From: Acidobacteriota bacterium | Lineage (GTDB): Bacteria > Acidobacteriota > Blastocatellia > Pyrinomonadales > Pyrinomonadaceae | Direction: 5' to 3' | Length of the DNA stretch: 64,000 nucleotides | NCBI GenBank assembly: GCA_016716435.1 | Contig: JADJWI010000008.1 | Location: forward strand, 873,501 to 937,500 | Shown here: in pieces, positions 27,003 through 34,075 of the stretch | Numbering within the stretch: the first letter of the stretch is position 1 | How the letters are laid out: every line of letters starts with the position of its first letter | Notes under the pieces: model-generated | Told to the model about the DNA's origin: nothing | Seen by the model: the letters and a program-made list of their open reading frames with translations, nothing else | Databases searched by the model: none | Program-made: the position numbers and the translations under genes

Positions 27003-27016
27003 AATAAGAACATTCG

Positions 27017-27047
27017 AAAAAAAAGGCATCCGATCGACTCGGACGCC
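27017..27047 (-). terminator. Intrinsic terminator of the tRNA-Arg transcript
   Basis: On the minus strand GGCGTCCGA pairs with TCGGATGCC (plus coordinates 27039-27047 with 27025-27033) with one A-C mismatch. It is followed by eight T residues (27017-27024). It sits just past the tRNA 3' end. The same hairpin could weakly end the C25 peptidase transcript from the other side. Confidence 0.8.
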
Positions 27048-27065
27048 CTAACTTATTGTAAATAA

Positions 27066-27141
27066 TGGTACTCGCGGCAGGAGTCGAACCTGCGACTTCT
27101 TCCTCCGGAGGGAAGCGCTCTATCCACTGAGCTACGCGAGC
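27066..27141 (-). tRNA. tRNA-Arg (anticodon CCG)
   Basis: Read on the minus strand: acceptor GCTCGCG, D-stem GCTC/GAGC, anticodon stem CTTCC/GGAAG with loop CTCCGGA (anticodon CCG, reading CGG), T-arm GCAGG-TTCGACT-CCTGC, then CGCGAGT, discriminator A and an encoded CCA. All four stems fit; the first acceptor pair is a G-T wobble. Length 76 with CCA. Confidence 0.97.
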
Positions 27142-27164
27142 GAAAGCAAAATTATAACACAGAG

Positions 27165-27797
27165 CTATTTCCTCGGTTCAATTCGGATCGTCTTGATGCG
27201 TAAGTCCTCGACCGGCCGTTCGAAGTCCTTTGGCTGGACGCCGGAGATGATCCGGGCATTGTTCATTCCCTCGATCACCTTGCCAAAGATCGTGTATCGC
27301 CGATCGAAGGCAGATTCACGTTTTAGTGTTATGAAGAACTGCGCGTTGGCCGAGTTAACGTCCGGACCGCGTGCCGCGCCAACGATGCCAGAATTGTATT
27401 CGATATCAGAAAACTCGGCCGGAACGTCCGGCTTTTGCGAGCCGCCCTGGCCGTCGTTTGTGGGGTCGTCGTCCTTGGAGTTAGGGTCGCCGCCCTGTAT
27501 CACACTGTCGTTGACGCGGTGAAAGGTGGTGCCGTCGTAAACGCCTTCGCGGGCGAGTTCCTTGAACCGCTCGACCATTTTCGGAGCAATATTGGAGTAA
27601 AGCTCTATCTTGATAGTGCCGTAAGCTCCGTCGTTCTCCATTTCAATGACCGCGATTTCCGGGTCAGCAACCGGCGTAACGCCCGTTTTGACGGGGGCAT
27701 TCGTTGCGTTGCTCGCCGTAGGAGTATTGCCGCATCCTGCGGCCAACAAAAGGCTGAGCGACAGTGCCAATGTAGTTCCAATCGTTCTTCTGATCAT
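27165..27797 (-). CDS. Cyclophilin-type peptidyl-prolyl isomerase, lipoprotein
   Basis: A 210-residue protein with a lipoprotein signal (lipobox LLAAGC about residue 18-22), so it acts in the periplasm, anchored to a membrane. An Ala/Asn/Thr-rich linker (about 23-45) leads to a cyclophilin domain: GTIKIELYSNIAPKMVERF, GTTFHRVNDSVIQGGDP (with the catalytic Arg near FHRV), SANAQFFITL and FGKVIEGM. The domain is a short bacterial cyclophilin with extra acidic residues after GGDP. It overlaps dtd by 4 bp (ATGA), and with the next cyclophilin they form a cluster: ppi (28746), dtd, ppi. Confidence 0.93.
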   Translation of the reverse strand: MIRRTIGTTLALSLSLLLAAGCGNTPTASNATNAPVKTGVTPVADPEIAVIEMENDGAYGTIKIELYSNIAPKMVERFKELAREGVYDGTTFHRVNDSVIQGGDPNSKDDDPTNDGQGGSQKPDVPAEFSDIEYNSGIVGAARGPDVNSANAQFFITLKRESAFDRRYTIFGKVIEGMNNARIISGVQPKDFERPVEDLRIKTIRIEPRK

Positions 27798-28252
27798 TTT
27801 TCTTTCTTTAGATCGTCGGTATCGAGCCAGATTGTGACCGGGCCGTTGTTAACTAAAGAGACGTTCATCATCGCCTGAAACCGCCCTGATTCGACCTTCA
27901 ATCCGAGCCGCTTCGTCCGGTCGATAAAGTATTCATAAAGCCGGTTCGCTTCCGCTGGCGGAGCCGCATCAATGTATGACGGCCGCCGGCCGCGTCTGGC
28001 ATCGGCAAAAAGGGTGAACTGCGAAACTACCAGCATCTCTCCACCCACCTCGAGGAGCGATAGATTCATCTTGCCCGCTTCGTCGTCAAAGATCCGCAGA
28101 TGGACGATCTTCTCAACAAGCTTATCCGCTTCTCCCTTTCCGTCTTCGGCTCCTACGCCGAGCAGGACGACCACGCCACGTCCGACCTGTCCGACCAGCT
28201 CGTCGCCCACCTCGACCGAAGCTTGCGAGACCCGCTGGATCAGGGCTCGCAT
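27794..28252 (-). CDS. dtd: D-aminoacyl-tRNA deacylase
   Basis: Removes D-amino acids and mischarged glycine from tRNA in the cytosol. The 152 residues match the usual DTD length. The catalytic SQFTLFAD (near residue 80) and the C-terminal NNGPVTIWL (cis Gly-Pro loop) signatures are both present. The start codon shares a base with the stop of the cyclophilin gene before it (TAATG) and its stop overlaps the next start. All three are likely one operon. Confidence 0.96.
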   Translation of the reverse strand: MRALIQRVSQASVEVGDELVGQVGRGVVVLLGVGAEDGKGEADKLVEKIVHLRIFDDEAGKMNLSLLEVGGEMLVVSQFTLFADARRGRRPSYIDAAPPAEANRLYEYFIDRTKRLGLKVESGRFQAMMNVSLVNNGPVTIWLDTDDLKKEK

Positions 28253-28746
28253 TAGTTGACTGCTTCTTCAATATATACGCGGGTCATCACTACCGGCTCG
28301 AGCGGTTTGTCGTTCGAGTTCGTCGCTACCTCGGCGATCTCATTTATCACGTCCTGACCCTCGACGACTTTGCCAAATTTTGTATAGCTCGGCGGCAGCG
28401 GATAATCGATGTGCATTATGAAAAACTGCGAGCCGTTGGTGTTCGGGCCGGCGTTTGCCATGGCGACCGTGCCGCGTTCGTAAACGCCGGCGTAAAGGTC
28501 GGAGGTCTTGTCGATCTCGTCATCAAATCGGCCGCCCCAGGCTGATTCACCGCCGAAGCCTTCGCCGAGCGGGTCGCCGCCCTGGATCATAAAATTCTTG
28601 ATAACGCGATGAAAAATAACGCTGTCGTAATAATTTCGCTCGGCGAGAAGCCGGAAATTCTCGGTCGTCTTCGGTGCATCCTGCTCCAAAAGCTCAAATT
28701 TGATAACACCCTTGTTCGTCTCAATTACTGCAATTCGATTGCTCAT
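28252..28746 (-). CDS. Cyclophilin-type peptidyl-prolyl isomerase, cytosolic
   Basis: A 164-residue cyclophilin without a signal peptide. The motifs are VIKFELLEQDAPKTTENF, VIFHRVIKNFMIQGGDPLG (catalytic Arg in FHRV), NTNGSQFFIMH and FGKVVEGQDVI. It matches small PpiB-like enzymes that catalyse cis-trans isomerisation of prolyl bonds. It starts the three-gene cluster ppi-dtd-ppi; with the lipoprotein cyclophilin, one copy serves the cytosol and the other the periplasm. Confidence 0.94.
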   Translation of the reverse strand: MSNRIAVIETNKGVIKFELLEQDAPKTTENFRLLAERNYYDSVIFHRVIKNFMIQGGDPLGEGFGGESAWGGRFDDEIDKTSDLYAGVYERGTVAMANAGPNTNGSQFFIMHIDYPLPPSYTKFGKVVEGQDVINEIAEVATNSNDKPLEPVVMTRVYIEEAVN

Positions 28747-28818
28747 AAATCTCTCCTAAATTGAATAAATACAAATGAAAAAACTACCATGATTGCCCTC
28801 TAAACGCGAATTGGCGCT

Positions 28819-29682
28819 CTATCGGTCAAGAATGAACCTCCGTATCGCTTCGGCTACGCCAGCACTGTTGTTGTCCGAGGTGCGGTGGACTCCGTCGCGC
28901 TCGAGCAGCTCCCTGGCAGCGTTGCCCATTACCACCGGCGTTCCCGCGTATTCGAGCATCTCGAGGTCGTTGAAATTATCTCCGATCGCCATCACGCCCT
29001 CGTGCCCAATGCCGTGCCGTTCGGCCAGCTTCTGAACGCCGATGCCCTTTGAGGCGTGGCTCGGAAGAATGTCGAGCAGGGTGAAGTCGAGCTTCGGATA
29101 GACCGTCGCAAGGAGCGTTACCGTGTCGCCGAGCTCGGTTCTGAGCAGAGCTTCGAGCTTGGCCATCGGCTCGCATCCGCCGGAGAACGAGATGTGAATG
29201 ACCTGATGGTCGGGCACTGCATCCTCTAGCGAGAGCACGTGATGAACTGCCTCTTCGGCCTCGTCGCCGTGCATCGTCTCGGCCCAGCGGATGTATTGCT
29301 GCAGCGGCTGATTGTCCTCGGAGATGCGGTCGTAGATCATCGTCCCTTTGCCGGCCGGGTCGGCGCTTACGAGGGCGTCGCCGCCATACTTTTTGCCGAC
29401 GCGAACGATCTCGAGAGCGACGTCCGTGGCAAGCAGGGAAGCCTCGACCGTCTGCAGGGAATCGGCGAACTTCAAGAGTGCTCCGTTGTGAGTTATGAGC
29501 GGAGCGTTCAGCTCAAGAGCTTGCCCTACGTGCCTTGCGTCGCGGAAGCGACGGCCGGTCGCGATGGTGACAAGCACGCCGGCGTCCTCCGCCGCACGTA
29601 TCGCGAGCCGATTCGCTTCCGGCACTTTGCCCTGAGAATCCAGGACCGTGCCGTCAAGATCTAATGCGAGGAGTTTTATCAT
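28819..29682 (-). CDS. Cof-type HAD-IIB family hydrolase
   Basis: A 287-residue cytosolic phosphatase. HAD motif I is LALDLDGTVLD (residues 6-16, nucleophile Asp and the acid/base Asp), motif II lies in VTIATGRRF, and motif IV is GDNFNDLEML near residue 230. A type-IIB cap lies between motifs II and III, as in Cof/YbiV sugar-phosphate and nucleotide phosphatases. The substrate is not predictable. It lies 9 bp downstream of the BrnA-like small gene, so it is probably co-transcribed. Confidence 0.92.
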   Translation of the reverse strand: MIKLLALDLDGTVLDSQGKVPEANRLAIRAAEDAGVLVTIATGRRFRDARHVGQALELNAPLITHNGALLKFADSLQTVEASLLATDVALEIVRVGKKYGGDALVSADPAGKGTMIYDRISEDNQPLQQYIRWAETMHGDEAEEAVHHVLSLEDAVPDHQVIHISFSGGCEPMAKLEALLRTELGDTVTLLATVYPKLDFTLLDILPSHASKGIGVQKLAERHGIGHEGVMAIGDNFNDLEMLEYAGTPVVMGNAARELLERDGVHRTSDNNSAGVAEAIRRFILDR

Positions 29683-29691
29683 CTGGAGTTG

Positions 29692-29880
29692 TTATGCTTT
29701 GTGGGCGTCTACGTACTGTCGTTTCGGAGGCACGGCCTTGAATCCCTTTCTAACAATTCCTTTAGCCCACATTTCCGGTGTTGTTCGCGGGATGTCTGAA
29801 AGATCGATCTCATCATCCTTCATATTTCGAAGCCTCTCGATGTCAGTCCCGTATTTGTTTGAAGTATCTTTCTTGTTCAT
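29692..29880 (-). CDS. Small protein resembling the N-terminus of BrnA antitoxins, no toxin partner
   Basis: A 62-residue product. The segment TDIERLRNMKDDEIDLSDIPRTTPEMW resembles the N-terminal, toxin-binding part of BrnA-type antitoxins (the DxERL...DDEIDxSDIP...W pattern). The usual C-terminal ribbon-helix-helix DNA-binding part is absent, replaced by VRKGFKAVPPKRQYVDAHKA. No BrnT-like toxin gene lies upstream or downstream. It could be a remnant, an orphan antitoxin, or an unrelated small protein. Codon use looks coding. It sits 16 bp after the upstream membrane-protein gene and 9 bp before the HAD gene. Confidence 0.5.
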   Translation of the reverse strand: MNKKDTSNKYGTDIERLRNMKDDEIDLSDIPRTTPEMWAKGIVRKGFKAVPPKRQYVDAHKA

Positions 29881-29896
29881 TTTTGTCGCGTACGTT

Positions 29897-30376
29897 CTAT
29901 GTCAGCTCAGTGGCACCTCTAGCGCTGAGGTATTTCCTCCACAAAATTGTTGCTTGCCAAACGAAGAGAACAATGATCGCAAATGCGGCGAGATAATCGT
30001 AATGATTGGTCTTCATCGAAAGTTCAAGCCATCGGTTAGTGTAAAAGTTCTCGCCGCCAAGTGCTCCTCCTCCATCCAGCCGCTCCCAGATACTAAACAA
30101 AAGTAAAACGAGATAGACCACTGTTAGCGAAATCGAGATGATGAACTCTTTTGTTCGGAAAAGAGCTAGGAATATGAGAAAAGTTATCAAATGAAACATT
30201 GGAACCGTGGGCGTCATAAACCTACCCGATAGTTGGGCGAATTCATTGGCTAACGAGGCCCTGTAAATTTGTACCTCTTCCGCAAATATTGCCGCGGCGA
30301 AGATCGCGAAGACCATAAAGCTGAACGATAGGAGGAGAACCCGCTCGGTCTTTGAAATTGGATGACCTGGCTTCAT
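29897..30376 (-). CDS. Four-helix membrane protein, unknown
   Basis: A 159-residue product with hydrophobic helices at about 11-33, 58-72, 78-96 and 128-150. There is a short charged loop with GGENFYTNRWLELSMKTNHYDY before the last helix. No family is recognised. Nearest neighbours on the same strand are mltG upstream (40 bp) and the BrnA-like gene downstream (16 bp). The function is unknown. Confidence 0.6.
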   Translation of the reverse strand: MKPGHPISKTERVLLLSFSFMVFAIFAAAIFAEEVQIYRASLANEFAQLSGRFMTPTVPMFHLITFLIFLALFRTKEFIISISLTVVYLVLLLFSIWERLDGGGALGGENFYTNRWLELSMKTNHYDYLAAFAIIVLFVWQATILWRKYLSARGATELT

Positions 30377-30416
30377 GCTATCTTTAGACCCTCATCTTCG
30401 CTAAATGTTCCACCTA

Positions 30417-31502
30417 TCAATTGCCCTCGCTCTCCCGTTTCAGCCTTCGCTGTTCCTCTAGCCATCGTTGGTAGATGGCTTTGCCTTTTTCGAAATCGGC
30501 GGCGGAGGCGTAGAAGTGGTGCGAGCCGTCGTTTTTCCCAACATCAAGCACGTAGAATATGTAGTCTGTCTCGGCCGGGTTAAGGGCTGCTTCGATGGCC
30601 GAGGCTGAGACGGATGAGATCGGGCCGGGCGGGATACCGCCGTATTTTCGCGTGTTGTAGGGCGAATCGGCCTCGATGTCGCTTTTGTGAATGGTGCCGT
30701 CCCAGCGGTTCTGCATCTTTGCGACATAGACGACCGTCTGGTCGATGCCGAGCGGGATGTTCCGCCTGATCCGGTTATAGATCACGGACGCGACGATCGG
30801 CCGCTCGGCCTCGACCGGCGATTCGGTCTCGATCAGCGACGCAATTGTGACGATCTCATGCGGCGTGCGGCCGAGGGCCTTTGCCCGCTCGGTCCATTCC
30901 GGCTTCCAGGTCTTGCGAAACTGCTCGACGAGCATCGGCAGAATGATCTTGGCCGTAGCGTCGGGCGGCAGCTCGTACGTGGCCGGGTACAGGTAACCCT
31001 CAAGGTTGCGGGCGTCGGGGTCGAGGTCGCGGATCAGCGCCGTATCGTTCATCAAGGTTAGGATCTCGCCTTCGCTCATCGCCGGTTCGCCCGGGAATTG
31101 CTCGGCAAGCCGCTTGGCGATGTCGAAGCGGGTGAAGCCCTCGGGAATGGTCAGCCGCTTCGTTGCTGTCGTGCCTTTCTCGAGCGTCTTTAATACTTCG
31201 AGCGGCGAGATCGGCGAGGCAAAGCGGTACTCGCCGGCCTGGAGCTTTGAGGCGTCGCCGACCGTCCGCAGATAGAGCTTGAGTGCAAGGGGCGAGCGGA
31301 CAATGCCCGCCGCGGCGAGGCGGTCGATGATCGCATTCGGTGCCGTGCCGCGTTCGACCGCAATAACCTCGTCGGCCATCGTATGCTCTGTCTTCACGCC
31401 AAGCGAGGAATAGAGCCAATAGCTAACCGCTATCGCCGCCAAAAGCCCCATTGACGCCAGCACGAAAATGATCTTCAACAGTCTTTCCATCGCGTTTTCC
31501 AT
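30417..31502 (-). CDS. mltG: Endolytic murein transglycosylase MltG
   Basis: Cleaves nascent glycan strands of peptidoglycan and sets their length; an inner-membrane protein facing the periplasm. Of 361 residues, about 8-28 form one membrane helix. A LysM-like region (about 40-105) precedes the YceG catalytic domain, with the catalytic Glu in IASLIETESP and the family signature ERPIVASVIYNRIRRNIPLGIDQTV. ATG 31502 is used; ATG 31490 is also possible because GGAAAA lies just upstream of it. The upstream side (31503-32102) carries no gene. Confidence 0.94.
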   Translation of the reverse strand: MENAMERLLKIIFVLASMGLLAAIAVSYWLYSSLGVKTEHTMADEVIAVERGTAPNAIIDRLAAAGIVRSPLALKLYLRTVGDASKLQAGEYRFASPISPLEVLKTLEKGTTATKRLTIPEGFTRFDIAKRLAEQFPGEPAMSEGEILTLMNDTALIRDLDPDARNLEGYLYPATYELPPDATAKIILPMLVEQFRKTWKPEWTERAKALGRTPHEIVTIASLIETESPVEAERPIVASVIYNRIRRNIPLGIDQTVVYVAKMQNRWDGTIHKSDIEADSPYNTRKYGGIPPGPISSVSASAIEAALNPAETDYIFYVLDVGKNDGSHHFYASAADFEKGKAIYQRWLEEQRRLKRESEGN

Positions 31503-31605
31503 ATTACCAAAATCGGGCCGACGTTCTCATTTCGGCAGTGTTTCGTTTCTAAACGGAGACCGCGCGTTTCTGAAACACCATGAAACGAATGAAAGAAACG
31601 AAGCG

Positions 31606-31641
31606 CCTGAAACAAGTGAAACACCTGAAACAAGTGAAACA
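31606..31641 (+). repeat. 18-bp tandem repeat, two perfect copies
   Basis: CCTGAAACAAGTGAAACA occurs at 31606-31623 and again at 31624-31641 without mismatch. Internally each copy is two nine-base units of the type STGAAACAM, and more degenerate units (e.g. TGAAACACCATGAAACGA) precede them from about 31570. Confidence 0.9.
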
Positions 31642-31663
31642 CCTTGTGTCGTCCTGAAAAAAG

Positions 31664-31693
31664 TTGACACTTTCTGTTGCATCGTCCTGATAT
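31664..31693 (+). promoter_or_regulatory. Possible sigma-70 promoter in the repeat stretch
   Basis: TTGACA (31664-31669, perfect -35) is followed 18 bp later by TGATAT (31688-31693, -10-like). It points towards the repeat array, where no gene follows, so its role is unclear. A chance match is possible. Confidence 0.35.
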
Positions 31694-31941
31694 AGGTTTG
31701 CATTGTGCTCTTAGTCCTGTTCTTTGCTCGTTCGATCTCGGCATTTTTCACTAGTGTTAATTTCTAATTCGGTAATTATTAATTATTAATTTAGGAGGCT
31801 TTCGAGTATCTGTCCCACTATTCTCGATTTACATTCACGATTTACTATCCTCCGCTGTCCATTTTCTATACTCTCCGGGTGAAAGGGAATGGTGATCCGT
31901 GAGAGATGGAAGATATGGATGATATGGAAGGGTAAAGTTTA

Positions 31942-32053
31942 GGAGTTGCGAAGTTTCGAAGTTGCGAAGTTTCGAAGTTGCGGAGTTTCAGAGTTGCGGA
32001 GTTTCAGAGTTGCGAAGTTGCGGAGTTGCGGAGTTTCAGAGTTGCTGAGTTGC
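31942..32053 (+). repeat. Octanucleotide tandem array, 14 units
   Basis: Fourteen consecutive 8-bp units of consensus RGAGTTKC (variants GGAGTTGC, GAAGTTTC, AGAGTTGC, TGAGTTGC) run from 31942 to 32053 with no break in phase. Both reading directions give repeat peptides only. It ends 50 bp before the stop codon of the Crp/Fnr gene. Arrays of this kind vary in copy number by slippage. Confidence 0.9.
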
Positions 32054-32102
32054 GGCGGGGGAATGTGTTGGGTGTCTTGGCTTGGGTTGGCGAACTACTT
32101 TT

Positions 32103-32867
32103 TCATAAAGTCTTCTTTTGTAGTAAGTCGGCTAAGACCTCGGGGCTTAGGAGGCGGTCGTATTCGTCCTTTACGACGCGGTAACATTCGCATCCAACCG
32201 TCTCAAGCCTATTGCGGTCGACCATCGTGATGGTCCCGCGGACGTACTGTATCAATCCGAGTTTCTGAAAACGCCCGGCGGCGACCGAAACACCTTCTCG
32301 GCGAACGCCAAGCATGTTTGCGATCAGATCGTGCGTCATTATCAGCTTGTTTGACTGAAGAAGGTCGTAATTGATGAGGAGCCAGCGGCAAAGCTGCTGC
32401 TCGACCGTGTGGAGCCGGTTGCAAACGGCCGTTTGGGCGATCTGCGTCATCAGCGCCTGCGTGTATCGCAGCAAGATCTTTTGAAATGGTCCGCCGAGGC
32501 TGAATTCATCGGTCAAATGTCGTGAATGAAGCCGAAAGGCTTTCCCGCCGCTTTGAACGACCGCGCGGCTCGGGGTAGTGCTTCCGCCCATGAAGAGAGC
32601 GATACCGACGAGGCCATCATTGCCGGAAAGGCCGATCTCGGCGGTTGACCCGTTTTCCATTATGTAAAGCAGCGAAATGATCGCGGTGGTTGGAAGAAAA
32701 AGGTGCTCTAGTTTCTCGCCGGATTCGTAAATGACGTCTCCAAGATCAAGCGATACAAGTTCGAGATGGGTGGTTAGCCTCTCGAAGTCTTCATCCGGAA
32801 GGGCGGCAATCAGCTTATTTGAATGCGCGTCATCACTGAAAGGTATGGAAAGCGGTTCATTCGACAT
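32103..32867 (-). CDS. Crp/Fnr-family transcriptional regulator
   Basis: A 254-residue regulator. The N-terminal cyclic-nucleotide-binding fold (about 18-140) shows DVIYESGEKLEHLFLPTTAIISL and IGLSGNDGLVGIALFMGG. A long helix (RYTQALMTQIAQTAVCNRLHTVEQQLCRWLL) leads to a winged HTH with MTHDLIANMLGVRREGVSVA as recognition region. It lacks the FGE-x-RA phosphate cassette of cAMP-binding Crp and the N-terminal Fnr cysteines, so its signal is unknown. It is divergent from the small gene at 33176, and the 308 bp between them include a candidate structured RNA. Confidence 0.9.
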   Translation of the reverse strand: MSNEPLSIPFSDDAHSNKLIAALPDEDFERLTTHLELVSLDLGDVIYESGEKLEHLFLPTTAIISLLYIMENGSTAEIGLSGNDGLVGIALFMGGSTTPSRAVVQSGGKAFRLHSRHLTDEFSLGGPFQKILLRYTQALMTQIAQTAVCNRLHTVEQQLCRWLLINYDLLQSNKLIMTHDLIANMLGVRREGVSVAAGRFQKLGLIQYVRGTITMVDRNRLETVGCECYRVVKDEYDRLLSPEVLADLLQKKTL

Positions 32868-33078
32868 TTAAGTTTACATGACCCGCGGCGAGTCCAACTG
32901 GATAAATTTATTGTTAAGACTGTATCGCGCTTTGTGAACTGTTCCAAACTGTTTTCTTCTAATGAAACATTCGATTGTGTATGAAAACGCACAGACGGCC
33001 ACGTAATTATTGGGTAAACTCAATCTAACTGGAAAACTTATTCACCGAGAATAACTAGCTCACGGGTTTTCATATCAA

Positions 33079-33170
33079 GGGACGGCCGATGACCATCGGT
33101 CAAAAGCCGCCGGTATTAGTGGTTCAGTCCACAATGATGGGACAACTGAGATTCAGTTGTCCCCTTTTTT
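33079..33170 (+). ncRNA. Candidate structured RNA or leader ending in an intrinsic terminator
   Basis: From about 33079 the sequence can fold into a hairpin CCGAT-gacc-ATCGG (33086-33099). A GGC/GCC pair (33084-33086 with 33106-33108) and a GGAC/GTCC pair (33079 with 33127 region) could alternate with or enclose it. It ends in the terminator at 33139-33170. No long frame fits this stretch well, as a frame from 33089 runs through the terminator hairpin. It lies between the divergent Crp/Fnr gene and a small gene starting 6 bp after the T-tract. The 5' end, partner and function are not known; a known riboswitch class was not recognised. Confidence 0.4.
33139..33170 (+). terminator. Strong intrinsic terminator
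   Basis: An 11-bp perfect stem: GGGACAACTGA (33139-33149) pairs with TCAGTTGTCCC (33153-33163) around a 3-base GAT loop. It is followed by C and six T residues. It lies only 6 bp before the ATG at 33176, so it would end a short upstream transcript or act as an attenuator of the small gene. Confidence 0.85.
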
Positions 33171-33175
33171 ATTCT

Positions 33176-33406
33176 ATGAAGCAAACAAGACAAGCAAGGA
33201 GAGTCAAGGTTGTTAAACGGCGGGACAGGCCGCTGATGCCGGGCTATTCTGCCGCTCAGGCCGAGAGTCGGACCGCAAGAGCGATCAGTGATGAACGCAC
33301 GAGCATCGTTGCCGCTTGGATCTCGGAACGCGAGCAGATTCAACGCAATGAGGAGGCCCGGTCAAGAAATGTGATCGAGGCGTGGAGAATGGCCGATGGC
33401 GAATGA
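33176..33406 (+). CDS. Small basic protein, unknown
   Basis: A 76-residue product from ATG 33176. The longer frame from 33089 would read through the terminator stem and is less likely. The N-terminus is strongly basic (RQARRVKVVKRRDR) and the rest is a charged amphipathic helix (RTARAISDERTSIVAAWISEREQIQRNEEARSR). No family is recognised. No clear ribosome-binding site precedes the ATG. The codon pattern looks coding, but the evidence is modest. Confidence 0.4.
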   Translation: MKQTRQARRVKVVKRRDRPLMPGYSAAQAESRTARAISDERTSIVAAWISEREQIQRNEEARSRNVIEAWRMADGE

Positions 33407-33433
33407 TCGGGAATCGCTTCGATAACCACACGA

Positions 33434-34042
33434 TCACTTAGCGAGGGCCGCTTCGAGCTTCTCAACGACCTCGGGGTCGGTCGGCACGGTCCGCGGCGAA
33501 AAGCGGGCGATTATCTTTCCCTCGCGGTCCGCTAGAAACTTCTCAAAATTCCATGTAATGTCGCCGTCGAAACCGGGATTGGTCTCAGGGTGCGTCAAAA
33601 ACCCATAAAGCGGATGTTGGTCGGATCCTTTGACCGAGATCTTTGAGAACATCGGGAAGCCGACGTTGTATGTCAGCGAACAAAATTCTTTGATCTCTGC
33701 CTCGGTGCCGGGCTCCTGGCCCATGAAGTTGTTGGCGGGGAAGCCGAGAACGGTGAAGCCGCGGTCCTTATATTTCTCGTAGATCTCCTGAAGGCCTTCG
33801 TATTGCGGCGTCAGACCGCAGCGGCTTGCAACATTGACCAGCATAACGACTTCACCTTTGTATTTCTCAAGGCTGACGTCGTTGCCATCGATGTCCTTCA
33901 TCGTAAATTCGTACATTCCTTTCTCCTTTACGGCGGCGACCGGCGACGGGTTGAAAATGAACCCGTACTTATAGGCGGCGAAAACGAGTCCCGCCGCACC
34001 GGCCGCAACCAAAACCAATATGATCTTAAGCATTACTCTCAT
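33434..34042 (-). CDS. Glutathione-peroxidase-family thiol peroxidase with N-terminal membrane anchor
   Basis: A 202-residue product from ATG 34042; a GTG one codon earlier (34045) is an alternative. A hydrophobic helix (about 4-24) would anchor the protein in the inner membrane or export it. The GPx fold follows: VMLVNVASRCGLTPQYEGL (peroxidatic Cys rather than selenocysteine), VLGFPANNFMGQEPGT and ITWNFEKFLADREGKIIARFSP. GPx-like enzymes reduce hydroperoxides, usually with thioredoxin in bacteria. It lies 33 bp downstream of the SPFH gene on the same strand, so the two are probably co-expressed. Confidence 0.92.
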   Translation of the reverse strand: MRVMLKIILVLVAAGAAGLVFAAYKYGFIFNPSPVAAVKEKGMYEFTMKDIDGNDVSLEKYKGEVVMLVNVASRCGLTPQYEGLQEIYEKYKDRGFTVLGFPANNFMGQEPGTEAEIKEFCSLTYNVGFPMFSKISVKGSDQHPLYGFLTHPETNPGFDGDITWNFEKFLADREGKIIARFSPRTVPTDPEVVEKLEAALAK

Positions 34043-34075
34043 CACTTCGCCTGCCTTCTATCAGCGGATTCGCCT

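Larger units (their letters stand above)
31503..32102. other. Gene-free 600-bp stretch with short tandem repeats
   Basis: No frame here has a believable product: the few open frames translate the repeats (e.g. ETPETSETP or SELRSF) and have no start site. The stretch holds a nine-base tandem repeat near 31.6 kb, an AT-rich zone (31755-31800), GATATGG-rich copies near 31905-31930 and an eight-base tandem array at 31942-32053. A possible sigma-70 promoter lies at 31664. Confidence 0.7.

Noticed and set aside
29700..30400. Complete toxin-antitoxin locus with a BrnT toxin
   Set aside because: Only a BrnA-like N-terminal fragment is found; the upstream gene is a membrane protein, not a BrnT fold.
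31942..32053. Possible CRISPR array
   Set aside because: The units are contiguous 8-mers with no spacers and no cas genes nearby.
31946..32230. Plus-strand frames over the octamer array
   Set aside because: The residues are the translated repeat (SELRSF-type), and the frames run into the Crp/Fnr gene on the other strand.
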